Assembly (NCBI GenBank): GCA_965153355.1
Contig: OZ231128.1
Coordinates: 44,330,001-44,394,000, forward strand
DNA length: 64,000 nt
Source of the DNA: Flaccisagitta enflata
Lineage: Eukaryota > Chaetognatha > Sagittoidea > Aphragmophora
Direction: 5' to 3'
The position numbers were made by a program, and so were the translations under genes. The notes beneath the pieces are model-generated. The model ran no database searches and was not told the origin of the DNA. It saw nothing but the letters and a program-made list of their open reading frames with translations. Each line of letters opens with the position of its first letter. The stretch's first letter is position 1. This document shows, in pieces, positions 23,246 to 40,111 of this stretch.

Positions 23246-24281
23246 GAAAGACAGAAAGACAGAGATAAGAGAGGTACAGAGACAAACAGACTGACAGGTA
23301 GACTGAGTTTGAGAGAGCTTGCGTGTATTCAATTGATAGTAAATCGCCTGAAAGTCACGCCGCACCATTTCAAGGTAACAGAAAAAACGGTAGTAGACCA
23401 TCACTGTGATGAGTTTTCATCCAAGATAAAACGCTTTTAATGTTTTTCACCATTTTTATGTCCATATATCACCGTCTTTTTATAGTCTGTAATGAATCGT
23501 TCCGACAAAGGAGGACAAATCAAACCAGTCTCAACCACCAGCACCTTGCTGCAGTACCTTACCACATATAACTTGACTGGGCATCACTTCCGTAGTTCGG
23601 TCCAAAGAAAAAGCAGTCTGTCAGTCAGGCGGTCGGTGCGTTGGTTCTTGCATTCGCCGTCAAAGTTCATTATGATTCACATCTTCTTTTCAATTTCATA
23701 TTCTCACCTGTTTGCATGTGAATTAATCTTATGAAATGCAAAACCTTATTTTTTTTCAATCTTTCTTACTCACTTTGTTGCTTACATATTTTCCAACTTA
23801 CTTACCTGTTTTTCTTTCAGTCTTTCTTACTTCTTTCCTTTTTAATCTTCTGTCATTTATCAATAAATTGGCTTGCTCCTTCATAGTTCATACGTCCGTT
23901 CGCTCGCTCGCTCATACTTCGCTTCCTCTAGTCTTTTCCTCTTATTTCTTATTTATTGATTATCCTATTTTTCTCTTATTCATTGGTTCCTTCTTCTTTT
24001 TTTTTCTCTCTCCTTTTTTGATATTTGCCCTCGCTCTCGACATTTACCCCCTCGACGCAGCGACCCTAAATTTGCCCATGACCTTTGATTTCGTCAACGG
24101 AGTTTGACGTTTCTCTTTTCGTTCCCACATAGCTTAATTCTATCCTCTTACTGCCTTAACGTCATAAACTCTCCCAGGCTATAATATTTGTTCCTTTCTA
24201 TCCCTTTTGCCTCCTTTTTCTACCCCCTTGTTTTTTTTTTGTTTTTTGTTTTGTTTTTGTTTTTTTGCCACTCGCTTTCCA

Positions 24282-24282
<1 letters not shown>

Positions 24283-24348
<66 letters not shown>

Positions 24349-24350
24349 TT

Positions 24351-24393
<43 letters not shown>

Positions 24394-24415
24394 CTCTTTC
24401 TTTCTTTCTTTCTTA

Positions 24416-24457
<42 letters not shown>

Positions 24458-24480
24458 AACTGTTTATCTTTCTTTCTTTC
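24283..24480. repeat. (CTTT)n microsatellite, ~180 bp
   Basis: A CTTT array with a few interruptions. It translates to runs of SFFL in one frame, which is the only reason a 251-codon frame spans it. Confidence 0.95.
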
Positions 24481-24776
24481 TGCCTTTCTATATTTCATTC
24501 TTTCTATACGTATTTTTCGCCTGCTTGCTTTCAAAAAAACGTTTCTGTTTTCTCTCATGCTTTTAGGTCTTTTCTGTTTGTCTGTCTTGTCCATCTGCCT
24601 TTGTTTCTTTCCTTTCTGTTCGACCGCCAGTTTTTTTTATGTGTCCTGTAAAAAGGTGTTTCCGTTCGTCCGAAAGTCTAGTCCGTCTGTCTATTTCTTG
24701 GGGTATGACGCGAAATTTTATACACGCAACTTTAGGTTTTCTCATCATTTCATCATCTCTTTGATTTTGCCTCTTA

Positions 24777-25350
24777 AGTATGGCAAAGAAAAAAAGCGAA
24801 CTCTTTATTTTGCTAGTTTCTGCCTAACTATGGGCCTGAACCATAGAAAATTCATAACCGTTAGAAGAATCTTCAAAAAACCTTCTAAATGCGACGTTGC
24901 TGGTCATTGTAGCTTTATTCGTTCAGAAGTGGCTCAGGTTTGAAGAGAAAAATCACCGATTAAAAAAAGTGCTCATTTCAATTTTTTTCCAAGGAGCAAT
25001 TTTAGTTTTTGTCAATGATGCAGCTCAGGATCACCTTAGCTACTCGCTATCCATGAGCAAAATGGCAAAATGGCGCCAAGAACAAATTTCTAACTTAATG
25101 CCTTTGGCTTTATGTTAAAATAAAGTTAACCCATAAAAATCGCGTTGTAATTTCCAAATTCTTGACCACCTGTCTTCATCCTAATACCATTTCTAAACGG
25201 ATAGAGCTAGGACACCCAGCAAGGTCTCATTTGAAATATCTTTCGCAAAGCGTAAAAATTGTCATGGATTATGCTATGTTTTCTCACTGCTTGGAATCCC
25301 TTGGATGTAAAACACTGACAAGCAAGTAGTTCGCTTTTTTTTACCATAAT
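24777..25350. mobile_element. MITE, ACTATGGCAAAG family, older copy
   Basis: It begins AGTATGGCAAAGAAAAAAAG-CGAAC and ends in GTTCGCTTTTTTTTACCATAAT. It shares most of its length with the copies at 40112 and 46604 but differs at many positions and has decayed tips. It is an older member of the family. Confidence 0.8.
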
Positions 25351-25475
25351 TGGGTTAGTGGGGAAGGCCTTTGAAGCGGGAGGGTGTGGTGCCTATTCTT
25401 AACTTTATAACTTTAAAATCATCTTAGATGACGCATCTACCGGACATCTCTACGCCTTGTTTCTTTCTGACTAAG

Positions 25476-25734
25476 GGGGCGTTTCTAGTCAGAGAAAATT
25501 GCGTATTTAACAGGTCACATGGTCGCTCGCTACGTTCATTCATTCGCTCACTCCGCTCACTCGCTCCCCTTCGCTAAGCTACGCTCACTTCGCTTGCTCG
25601 CTCCATTCACGGGCTCGCTCACTCACTTTGCTCTCTCCCTCGTGGGACAGTTGAAATTCTTGAACATGTGTTCACGCTGAAAACACATTCAATGGGAACA
25701 AAGGCGTTTTTTCAACTTCACTAGAAACACGCCC
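25476..25734. mobile_element. ~260-bp TIR element rich in CGCTCACT
   Basis: The ends GGGGCGTTTCTAGTCAG and TTCACTAGAAACACGCCC are imperfect inverted repeats. The interior has CGCTCACTCCGCTCACTC runs. A second copy is at 47213-47467, and a fragment with the CACTAGAAGCACACCC end is near 62580. Confidence 0.7.
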
Positions 25735-25818
25735 TGAGTATCTATCAGCTTTTTCCTCCAATCTTTCCCACTCTCACATGTTTTTTATCATCCTCAATCT
25801 ATTTTCATTCACGCAATT

Positions 25819-26482
<664 letters not shown>

Positions 26483-26510
26483 TCCTCGCTCAACCTGGAT
26501 TCTCTCTCAC

Positions 26511-30492
<3,982 letters not shown>

Positions 30493-31000
30493 GTCAATCT
30501 CAGCGGCATCTTTATCATCGGCGTCTTTGCCGTCTGAGTGGCCTACATGAGGGGTGTCTGCGTCGCGTCAGCGGCTTTCAAGTGGAGGATTACGTCTGTT
30601 TGTGACATTGTCGTCACTACGCCCATTGAGAAAGCGTTTGAAGAATGGAAAAATCGCGTTTCGTTTTTCACTTTTTTATTATATATCGAGAAAAGAGGCG
30701 GAGAGAAAGGGAAAAGAAGAAAGAGAAAAGAAACTCATACAAATGAATCGCGACACTTGTAAATTGTACTTGTAAAGTTGGAAAATCGAAGAAGCAGTCT
30801 GGTGTTAGTGCGACTCGAGAGAGGAAGAGAAAGGGGACAAAGAAGAAGAAAAAGATTAAGTACAAAAAGAAAAAGAAAAAAAATGGCGCTGATTTGATTG
30901 TTAGGACTGATGAAGCTGCATCAAAGCGCCTTTTGATTACTATCCAATCACGTATTTCATTCCGTATTGATTATCTATTACCATGAATGAGAGCTGGGAT
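30493..31000 (-). promoter_or_regulatory. Presumed 5' region of the Ig gene
   Basis: The sequence upstream of the first exon is A/G-rich, with AAAGAAAAAGAAAAAAAATGG runs. TATATATCG is present at 30680-30690 on the plus strand, but no promoter element is convincing and the transcription start is unknown. Confidence 0.25.
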
Positions 31001-31016
31001 TTACTTTTGAGTTATC

Positions 31017-31022
31017 GTCGTC

Positions 31023-31119
<97 letters not shown>

Positions 31120-31120
31120 T
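31017..31120. repeat. (GTT)n microsatellite
   Basis: GTT units with one GAT interruption, non-coding here. The following 31.12-31.75 kb holds GACAGACA runs (31450-31500) and no supported gene. Confidence 0.95.
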
Positions 31121-31756
31121 TATTTTTGTACTTCACAACGTTGACATTTTACTAAAATGACAATAAAGTTTGTTGGGAGCGTGATAAAGTACCATCATTT
31201 CATCTCGGCACTCGCTGAAGCAGCCGAGCGCGAAACAGTAAAAGGGCATCGTCTCAACGTAGCTTCGTAGGTGATGAATACTTATAAAACTGCAATGAAA
31301 GTAAAAAGAAATTAAATTTAATGATCACTATGAGTAAAGTACGAGAGAAACAAACAAAATACAAAGGAATGATTAAAAACAGTTCCGTCATTAGAAATTT
31401 TGCGAGACGGTGTGTGTTTGTGGCTGTCGATCAGAAACATGATTAACAGTAAGACAGACAGACAGACAGAGAGACAGATCGATGACGGACAGACAGACAG
31501 AGCCAGTGACAGAGAGACTTGAAGAAACAAGTGTGCTTTGATAAACAATTAAAAAGTTAGATAAATTCATCATGAAAATTATAAAACTACATAACATAAA
31601 ACTATTCAAAATGATCTCTATGATGCCAATGTCATGGACCGCAGGTTTGACCAAACAACAGACCAGCGTGTAGAGTCGCGCTCAAAGAGGACAGACAAAT
31701 AGACAGGTAAAGGTATAACGAAGACAAAAAGCCAGACAGCCAGACAGACATACAAA

Positions 31757-32130
31757 CGACAAGGCCAACACCTATCAGTCGGGTGCGGGACATAGATAGC
31801 TTAAGATGACTTATATTGACTTGAAATGACTCAAGATGACCTAAAATGACATAAAATGACTTTAAAAGACATAAAATGACTTAATTGACTAAATTGGCCT
31901 GATTGATATAGGTGACTTAAAATGACTTTACATGACTTAAAATGACTTAAAACGACTTAGAATGACTTAGAATGACCTATAATGGCATTTGGGAAGAAGC
32001 CGTGAGCCCAAAAAGCTTGAAAACGCCAAAAAAAATAAAAAGGGGACCGACCCACCGACCGACCAACCGACCGACGGACAAACTGACGACCGACAAAGCG
32101 GGGTGAAGAGTGGCGTAGCACGTGACTAAA
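31757..32130 (+). repeat. Dispersed palindrome-terminated repeat
   Basis: It runs from ACAAGGCCAACACCTATCAG to AGAGTGGCGTAGCACGTGAC and TAAAA. It has AAAATGACTTAAAATGACTT units, then CCGACCGACGGACAAACTGA. Confidence 0.75.
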
Positions 32131-32848
32131 AATAAAGGATAAGGGGCAAAGTTTTATAGTTAAAAGGAAAAAATTAGAAATAAAGAAAAGAGAAAAAGAA
32201 AGAGAAAGAGGAAACTAGGAGAGAATTAGAATGAGTGGAAAATGAAATTTGCAATGGAAAGGCATGGAATGTTGCAACACGCTGATTAGTGGCTGCCAGC
32301 CTCGTATCGCGCGGCATATTGAGCGGACAGATTCATATGTTTCAGTCTCACAGAGGCGCCGCCATTCTCTCTCTCATTAAATGAAATGAAGACAAAATGT
32401 TTTTTTTTCTCTCGGACAGTGGCTCTGGGAACACATCAACAACATTTCTAGAGCCTCACCCTCGGCAAAAGCTTTGGATTTATTTGTTACGATTGCTGCA
32501 GATTGTTCAAAAAATTATCATTAAATGATTAGAACTAGCATTGATGTAACTTCATCTCAACCACACGTCACAACATAGCGGAATTAGTTTTCAAAATACT
32601 CTCGCCCGTTATTCCTTTCGATAAGGCGAAAGCCGTTTTAGGGACAGGGTAAAGGGATGAAAGAAAAACTCTTTCAAACGCCGCCTCTAGAGTTAAAACA
32701 TTTGTTGCGTCAGGTTAAGGGGTTTTGTTTTGGAGGATGGTAGTCGGTAGACAGATCGTCACTCGCCAGCTAGATTATTGATTGGGCACATGGTGACTGC
32801 CTGCCGTCCTCTGCGTGCCTAGAAGCCTTTTAGAGGTTGCCGCCTATA

Positions 32849-33367
32849 CAGTCAGTGGACAAAACAAAATAGGTAGAGAGCTCACTCTGTTGGCTTTGAT
32901 CCAACCTACTGTTATCAAACAGCAGGCTGTAAAAAACAACTGGTTGTACAAATTACAGCCGACTGTCATGCTACAAAGTCGGCAAAAATCCATCTTTTAC
33001 CAAATAGAACGAGACCTGCAAATTCAAAATCCTGGTGAAATTCTGACAAATTTGATATCACAACATATACTTTTAAATAAAAATAATGTTTTTTTTTATA
33101 AATGTTTAATAAAATTATAATACTATGTTTAAAGATTATTTCTTATAAAAAGTGTTAAGTGTGACATGTCAAACTTCTCAGAATTTCATCAGGATTATGA
33201 ATATGCTAGTCACGTTGTGTTCTATTTAGGTTGGATTTTTGCCGACTTTGTAAGATGACAGCCGGCTGTAAACCAGTTGTTGTTTACAGCCTGCTGTTTG
33301 ATAACAGTAGGTTGGATAAAAGACATCAGAATGAGCTCTCTACTTATTTTGTTTTGTCCACTGACTG
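32849..33367. mobile_element. Foldback MITE with long TIRs, copy 2
   Basis: The ends CAGTCAGTGGACAAAACAAA and its inverted partner ending TTTTGTCCACTGACTG are flanked by TA on both sides (32847-32848, 33368-33369). The arms pair over more than 150 bp (for example GTTATCAAACAGCAGGCTG with CAGCCTGCTGTTTGATAAC). It is the same family as 1575-2101, with clear divergence. Confidence 0.88.
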
Positions 33368-33369
33368 TA

Positions 33370-33855
33370 TAGGCGCTTGTCATCGTTTGTCGCCAGCGGC
33401 ATCCATCTATTCCCCTTCCTCGTCACGCTTCGACAGTAACTCAGTAAGGCAAGAACAACTAGCCAGATCAAATCGATAATGTGGAGACGATGCTGCTAAA
33501 GCGCTCATGGCATTGAAAATCAATTTTCAATGTGAAAAGTTATGTTATAATACACATGTCTCCTCGAGACGGCTTTCTCTTAAAGATTTTTGATTGACTT
33601 AAGATAGAAATGTGATCATGTGCGTACCAGATTGATTTTTTTTCATTATGAGACTTTCAGTTTGATCGTCGTTTTGTAAGCGAAAGAAGCAAACCCGCGG
33701 TCAAGTCAAGCACTGTGCCGGCATCTCCCTCTATTTATTCGCTTTGTAACTTGACGCTGAACTGATCAACCTCCGGCCTCTTCAGCGTTCGTGTTCTCTT
33801 ATGATTTGTTACCCCCTTTAGTGATTCCTCTCGAGGTTGGACTTACGTTATACCT
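33370..33855. other. No recognisable gene
   Basis: Mixed-composition sequence between the foldback MITE and a GA microsatellite. No supported feature. Confidence 0.4.
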
Positions 33856-33856
33856 C

Positions 33857-34345
<489 letters not shown>

Positions 34346-35087
34346 AGATGAACAAATTTTAGAAAAATGACAGAGACAAAGAAAGACAAGAAAAGATTAA
34401 AAAAGAAAACAGGATAAGGCAAAGATACAAATAGAGAGAAAAACAAAAAAATATGCACGAGAGAAAAAAATGAGAAAGAAAAACTGTTTTTTGTTGATTT
34501 TAAGTGTTTTTGTTGCTCGATGAAGTGTTGTTTTTCTTTAAAGATTAGTTTTTGAAGATAAAAATTAATTAAGAAATGATATTGCAAAAATATTTCAAAT
34601 TAACAAAATAATTATGATTTTATAAAAATTGATGAAAGGGCAATGTAAGTTTTGTTAGTAACAATGATTTTATGAATATATAAAAATAACAAGAGTGGAT
34701 ACAAGGCAACCCCAGTAGAGGCAGTGATAAAAAAGGTTATTAAGGCATTTTTGTTAAAGCATTGAGTTTTTTTTTTCCTTTGCCTTCCTTTTTCCTTATA
34801 TCTACATTACTTTTAATCTCTCTCACTGTTCCACCCTTTGTCTCTGTTTTTCAGGCTCTCTCTCTCTCTTTCTTTCTCTCTTTCTTTCTCTCTCTCTCTC
34901 TCTCTCTCTCTCGCCTTTCTCCTTATTTTTTTTCTAAGTTAGGCGCATAAATTTTTTGTATCCAATTCATAACTTTACATTCAAATTGGCCTAATGGAGA
35001 AAAATTTTTTTTCATTATCAGGCCAAAATTAATTTTCGAAATTAGGCCACAGGAAAATTTTCGAGGACAGGCGCTTCCCCCGAGAGG

Positions 35088-35088
<1 letters not shown>

Positions 35089-35180
<92 letters not shown>
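35089..35180. repeat. (GA)n microsatellite
   Basis: A pure GA run preceded by the AGGCCACAGGAAAATTTTCG segment. The 34.35-35.05 kb interval is AT-rich with CT runs and no supported gene. Confidence 0.95.
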
Positions 35181-35183
<3 letters not shown>

Positions 35184-35254
35184 CGGACAGAAAGGCAGAC
35201 AGACTGAGACAGGAGAGTAACACAGTAGACAGAATCGAGGTGCTGGGGGGTAAA

Positions 35255-35573
35255 AAACAAGTGACGCGGGGTCACAATATCGTTGCGGACGGGTGGGCAG
35301 GGGCGTACAGCCCCCATTCATATCCTCGCCCTCCCCACACACACACTAACACACATAGACAGTCACAACGGGAATGGACGGACCAACGAACGGATGGACG
35401 GACGGACGGACGGACGGACGGACGGACGGACGGACGGACGGACGGACGGACGGACGGACGGACGGACGGACGAACGGAAGGACGGACGGACGGACGGACG
35501 GACGGACGGACGGACGAACGGACCAACAGAATGACCAACAGACAAACGGACAAAGCGTGTCCGCAACTAAAAA
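35255..35573 (+). repeat. Dispersed repeat with expanded (GGAC)n
   Basis: It begins ACAAGTGACGCGGGGTCACA, contains CGGACGGGTGGGCAGGGGCG, then ~120 bp of GGAC units, and ends GCGTGTCCGCAACTAAAAAG. It faces the inverted copy at 35661. Confidence 0.7.
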
Positions 35574-35660
35574 GAGAATAGAAAAGTTGATATGTGTTCA
35601 TCGGTTTGTCGCAGGTGTTGAGCAGTTTACCACAAAATGAATGAGTTTGAGATGTACTTT

Positions 35661-35829
35661 TTAGTTGCGGACACGCAACTCTATAAGAGCCTTTGTCCGT
35701 CCGTCCGTCGGTCGGTCGGTCCGTCCGTCGGTCCGTCCGTGAACACGAGTCGAAAAGTGTGAAAACGCGCATTTCCGCCCCTGCCCACCCGTCCGCAACT
35801 GGTATTGGCCGTGTATCCGGCCTTGTTCT
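35661..35829 (-). repeat. Dispersed repeat, inverted copy
   Basis: It starts TTTTTAGTTGCGGACACGCA and ends GTATCCGGCCTTGTTC. With 35255-35573 it makes a tail-to-tail pair with an 87-bp spacer. Confidence 0.7.
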
Positions 35830-35834
35830 TTACT

Positions 35835-36350
35835 TAATCCGATAAAGCAAAAAAAGAAAAAACAGCAGAGGAAGAAGAGGAGAAGGAGGAAGAAAAAGAA
35901 GAAGGAGGTCTTGAAAAAAGAGTCGTGGCAAGGCCGTAGGCCAAAGTTGAGACTTATCCGATTGTGAACGAATCAAAACTCGACGCAGAGCCAGCAAAAC
36001 TTCTAGACTTTTTAAAAGAGGTCATCTACGCATCTATTGAACCGATCAAGACCGACCTACCGACCAGTTCGGAGTGACTGACTGTTAGTTCCGTGTGACA
36101 AGAAAATTCTTAAAGATTATCCTAAAGCAATGGATCTTCCATTTCTTCTATCCCACTTTTCCATTTCTTTTTTCACTGAGAAAATGAAATAAATGACAGA
36201 GATGTCTGTCTACACCAACCCTAAGGAAAACTAAATCTGCATGGCTGCATCAGCCATCACGGTCACATGCGGATCAGAGGGGTCATGGGCAGCACACTGC
36301 ACTGGGCATTAGAAACCTTGTGAAGCCAGAATTGCCGCTAACAGCAGGGA
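35835..36350. other. Target-site flank of the BEL element
   Basis: There is no supported gene. The stretch ends in AGCAGGGA directly before the CTAGC target site of the retrotransposon at 36351. Confidence 0.4.
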
Positions 36351-36355
36351 CTAGC

Positions 36356-36546
36356 TAAAATAAATGGAGGGGTTGGTTATAATGAACCTGCTGTTGATAG
36401 GATGACAAAATAATAGAAGATAAAGCTGATTGAAGATATTTGAGTTTCGAGGATTTAAATCAGTTTCACTCCTTTTATTTTGCTGAGGTTATCAATTTCA
36501 AACGGGAGCAATCGGGAATTGTGATTGTAGTCGAGTTGCGGGATTC

Positions 36547-36636
<90 letters not shown>

Positions 36637-37154
36637 TCTTATTTCTTTTAAGTATCTATCTGTAGTTATAACCAAACTGCAGAATTAAGCGTCTTTGTTT
36701 CCACAATTTATCGACGGAGAATTGTAGAGATTCAATTTCCCTTTTTTCCACGAAAGGGAGAAATAAAAGTTCAGAGGTCTTTTCTTTACGGAGATTTTAA
36801 TGTAAGTGAATCATTCCAAATTTCAATTAAACAAGAAAACATAAAATAGAAAGAAAAAGTTATTACAAAAAGAAAGATTACATTCTTTATCGGCAACAAT
36901 TGTTATTCTTAGGCGGCATTGGAATAAAGACTGAAATAAAGACGAAGGCCGCCAAACTGAGAAGGCAACGTGATTCTTACGAAAAGGAGAAAATGAGAAT
37001 TGACCAGTCAGAAAGGAATTTGACTTTTAAACGGGAGAAAGAATACGTTGAGAAAACTTACGAAGGACAAATTCTTAATACAGTATGAATTATCAAAAGT
37101 GCTTTTACAGAGATACAGTTTCTTTTCTCTAAATTGCTAATCGCGTTTTTTATA
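36356..37154 (-). repeat. 3' LTR of the BEL element (799 bp)
   Basis: It contains a GA microsatellite (36550-36637) preceded by about 33 bp absent from the other LTR. In element orientation it begins TATAAAAAACGCG and ends TTATTTTA. The sequence just outside its inner edge reads GGGGCCGAA in element sense, a weak polypurine tract. Confidence 0.92.
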
Positions 37155-37272
37155 TTCGGCCCCAAAAAACCGATTTGAGGTTTTTTCAAAAAAGATACAA
37201 AAATACAAAAATACAACAATTGATTCAATAATTGATTGACGTTGATCTAAAAACAAAAGTTAGACATCGCAA

Positions 37273-38580
37273 TTAATCTTCACATCCTTCGAGTAAGACC
37301 AAATTCTGTATTGGTCTCTTGATTGTTTTTCCTTTGTTATCTTGAAGTGTGACAGAACGAACATGTCCATCACGACCTACATGAGTTTCCTTAACCCTAG
37401 CTAAGGGCCAAAGGTGACGCTTGAGATTTTCCTTCTTGAGAAGAACGAGAGATCCAGGAGTGATGTTTTTCGATCCTTGATGCCACTTTTGACGTGGTTG
37501 AAGAGTGGGTACGTACTCGTTTACCCATCGTTTTGTCCAATTCTCCTGAAGACTTTTGAGATACTTCAGTCTCGCAGAGAATGCCGTTTTGAATGGAGGA
37601 ATGTCCGGCCATGGGTCCGTCGGTTGTTGAAGAGGTCTGCCGATAAGCATCTCAGCAGGAGTAAGCGGAACTTGATCCGGGTCATCCACTATTGGTGTGA
37701 GTGGACGGGAGTTGATTTGCTCTTCAATTCGAATGATGAGCGTCGCAAGTTCCTTGTCGGTGATGAGAGATTGTCCTAAAACTTTCTTCATCGGAGTTTT
37801 TATGCTTCTCACAAGGCGTTCCCAAAAGCCTCCCCACCAAGGAGCAGCTGGTGGATTGAATTGCCAAATCACGTCAGGCAATTCCTTCGCCGCCTTTTTG
37901 AACGTTGAAGCATTATCGCTGTAGATGTTGAGAGGTTTCCCTCGTCGACTGGAAAAACGCGTGAATGCCATCAGAAATTCTTCAGTGGACTGATCATTCA
38001 CAATCTCCAAATGTACACCACGGGTTGATGCACAAGTAAAGAGGCAAATCCAACGTTTCTCCGCTTGAGAAGTTGAATCTCTCCTTGGTTTAATGAGAAG
38101 AGGTCCAGCGTAATCGAGTCCGACATGAGAGAAAGGTGGCAACGCCGTTTTCCTGAAATCTGGTAAATCAGCCATCATTTGTTGACACATTGGCTTGTTG
38201 ATCCGTTTGCATGTCATGCAAGATTGTGTTTTGGCCTTCACGGTTGTCATTCCTTTGATGACCCAATATTTTTGACGCAGAATTGCCAACGTCTGGTTTG
38301 ATCCCGTATGAAGATTTGAGATGTGAACATCTCTGATGAGAAGTCGGGTGAGATGAGATTTGTTTGGAAGAATGATGATGTTTTTGTTCACTCTTCCACT
38401 CATTTTGATCAAACCGTCTTCCAAGATTGGATTGAATTGGATCAATCGAGAGTTTCGTGGAATGGCACGATTCTTCTGAAGGCATTCATATTCTTCAGAA
38501 AAGAAGATTTTTTGCTCTTGGCTGATGAGCTTTGCTAATGCCCTTTTCGCTGTTGAGCAATCGCCCTCGCCCTCGCCCCC
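37273..38580 (-). CDS. BEL pol, integrase segment (3' part)
   Basis: The first Met-led frame starts at 38445, but the frame is open to the C-run at 38576-38580, where it is out of register with the preceding RT-RNase H frame by one base. It shows a zinc-type HISNLHTG then SCMTCKRI module. The integrase core has Asp in SHVGLDYAGPLL, Asp in IYSDNASTFK and Glu in WGGFWERLVRSIK. The C-terminus, with GSLVLLKKENLKR and LARVKETHVG, is typical of BEL/Pao integrases. It inserts the cDNA into host DNA. The end at EGCED-stop lies 118 bp from the 3' LTR. Confidence 0.92.
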   Translation of the reverse strand, partial: GGEGEGDCSTAKRALAKLISQEQKIFFSEEYECLQKNRAIPRNSRLIQFNPILEDGLIKMSGRVNKNIIILPNKSHLTRLLIRDVHISNLHTGSNQTLAILRQKYWVIKGMTTVKAKTQSCMTCKRINKPMCQQMMADLPDFRKTALPPFSHVGLDYAGPLLIKPRRDSTSQAEKRWICLFTCASTRGVHLEIVNDQSTEEFLMAFTRFSSRRGKPLNIYSDNASTFKKAAKELPDVIWQFNPPAAPWWGGFWERLVRSIKTPMKKVLGQSLITDKELATLIIRIEEQINSRPLTPIVDDPDQVPLTPAEMLIGRPLQQPTDPWPDIPPFKTAFSARLKYLKSLQENWTKRWVNEYVPTLQPRQKWHQGSKNITPGSLVLLKKENLKRHLWPLARVKETHVGRDGHVRSVTLQDNKGKTIKRPIQNLVLLEGCED

Positions 38581-40110
38581 AAAGGGCTACAAAAGCGAAT
38601 CACGTACATCATGATCCGCACCAGTTTTTCCAAAGAGCTGTAACGTTCTAAACTGATGACAGGTTCACGAACCTGTGTGATATTGACAGCCACTTTCCTT
38701 TGTTCAATATCTGGCTTTTCCATTACAGGCTGATTCGGCCAATCACCTGTTCTGATGAATTCAGGGCCCTCAATCCAGAGCTTGGATTGTGTTTCATCCA
38801 AAGGCCAAATACCCCTGGATGGGATATCTGCTGGGTTATCGTCTCCAGGTACCCACATGCATTTAACGCCATGACTGCCGCATGTTCGTTGGATTTCCGC
38901 AATCCTGTTCCCAACGAAGGGTTTGTAGCGTGCTGAAGAAGATTCGATCCACCCAAGCGCAATAGTGGAATCTGTCCACAAGAAAGTCTCAATCCCAGAT
39001 TTGAAAACTTCCTCGTGGAGAAAGGCAAGTAAGCGTGAGCCTAACACTGCTCCCAGCAACTCCATGCGGGGGAGTGAGACAACTTTGATGGGCTTTACTC
39101 TTGTCTTGGACATGAGAAAGCAAGAGCCTCTCTCAGAAATTGCATATGCAACAGCGGCATATGCTGATTCACTGGCATCTACAAAGATGTGGAGAACAGT
39201 AGGGATGCCAAAGAACCGAGGAATTTCAAAGTCAACAACAGTTGCTTTTCTGAATTCTTCCACTTCACGCTTCAACTCATCAGATAGAAGCTGGTCCCAA
39301 TCAGAACCTAGTTGCCATATCTTCTGCATTATCATCTTCCCTTTGCAGATAAGAGGGCTCCTGCCACCAATAGGGTCCCAGAAGGAGGCGATTTTTTGCA
39401 AAAATTCCCTCTTGGTGGTTGGAGTTTTGTCCCACTCTTTGTTGGGGACGCGGAGAGAGTCATGATTTGTATGCCACTGCAAGCCAAGAACTGCAGCTTC
39501 TTCACTATCATCAGTCCCTTCAATCATGCTCAATAACTCCTTGTTGTTGCTATTGATTTTGTGCACTTTCATGTGCATAGACCCAAAAAAGCCTTTGATT
39601 TGAGTCAGAATATCAACACCATCATCAACTGAATCGCACCCTCCAGGCACATCGTCCATGTAGAGCTCGTTTTCGACAAATTCACAAGCTTTTGGGAATT
39701 TTTGTTGGATGTCCTCACGCTGAGCGTGGTATTCACAAGTTGCCATGGACAGGAATGGAGAGGAAGATTCACCGAACATGACACTAGTCTGGCGAGCTAT
39801 CCCCTTGGGTGTGATGATTCGATGAAGGTCTTGTTGTTCAACTGGTATCTTTATCTGCCAAAACATCTTTTTGACATCAGACACGAATGCAATTTTTCGT
39901 GAACGAAAGCGTAGAATTGATCCAACAATATCTGGCAATAAATTTGGCCCAACATGCTGAGCACTGTTCAGCGAAATGCCAAATCTTCCCTTGAATGAGG
40001 CATTTTTCACAATCCTCACGGGTGTTGTTGGATGGCCTGGCCTAAGCACCAAGTGCCAAGGAAGGTAGTGGACACTTCCAGCTGGAGTGTCAGCATCAGA
40101 GACCAGTTCT
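38535..40110 (-). CDS. BEL pol, reverse transcriptase-RNase H segment
   Basis: The frame is open from the MITE edge at 40110. A BEL-type RPGHPTTPVRIV block is followed by RT motif FVSDVKKMFWQIK and the active-site box ELYMDDVPGG. Downstream RNase H motifs are IFVDASESAYAA, RMELLGAVLG, LWTDSTIALGW and DNPADIPSRG. The frame ends shortly after crossing the C-run at 38576-38580, having run out of register. The piece lacks its own start because the MITE cut it from the upstream gag-protease frame. In this copy it could only act if the lesions were bypassed. Confidence 0.92.
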
Positions 40111-40111
40111 A

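Noticed and set aside
36900-37088. Plus-strand 62-codon frame, repeated identically at 44703-44891
   Set aside because: It lies antisense inside the two LTRs and is duplicated only because the LTRs are. No coding support.
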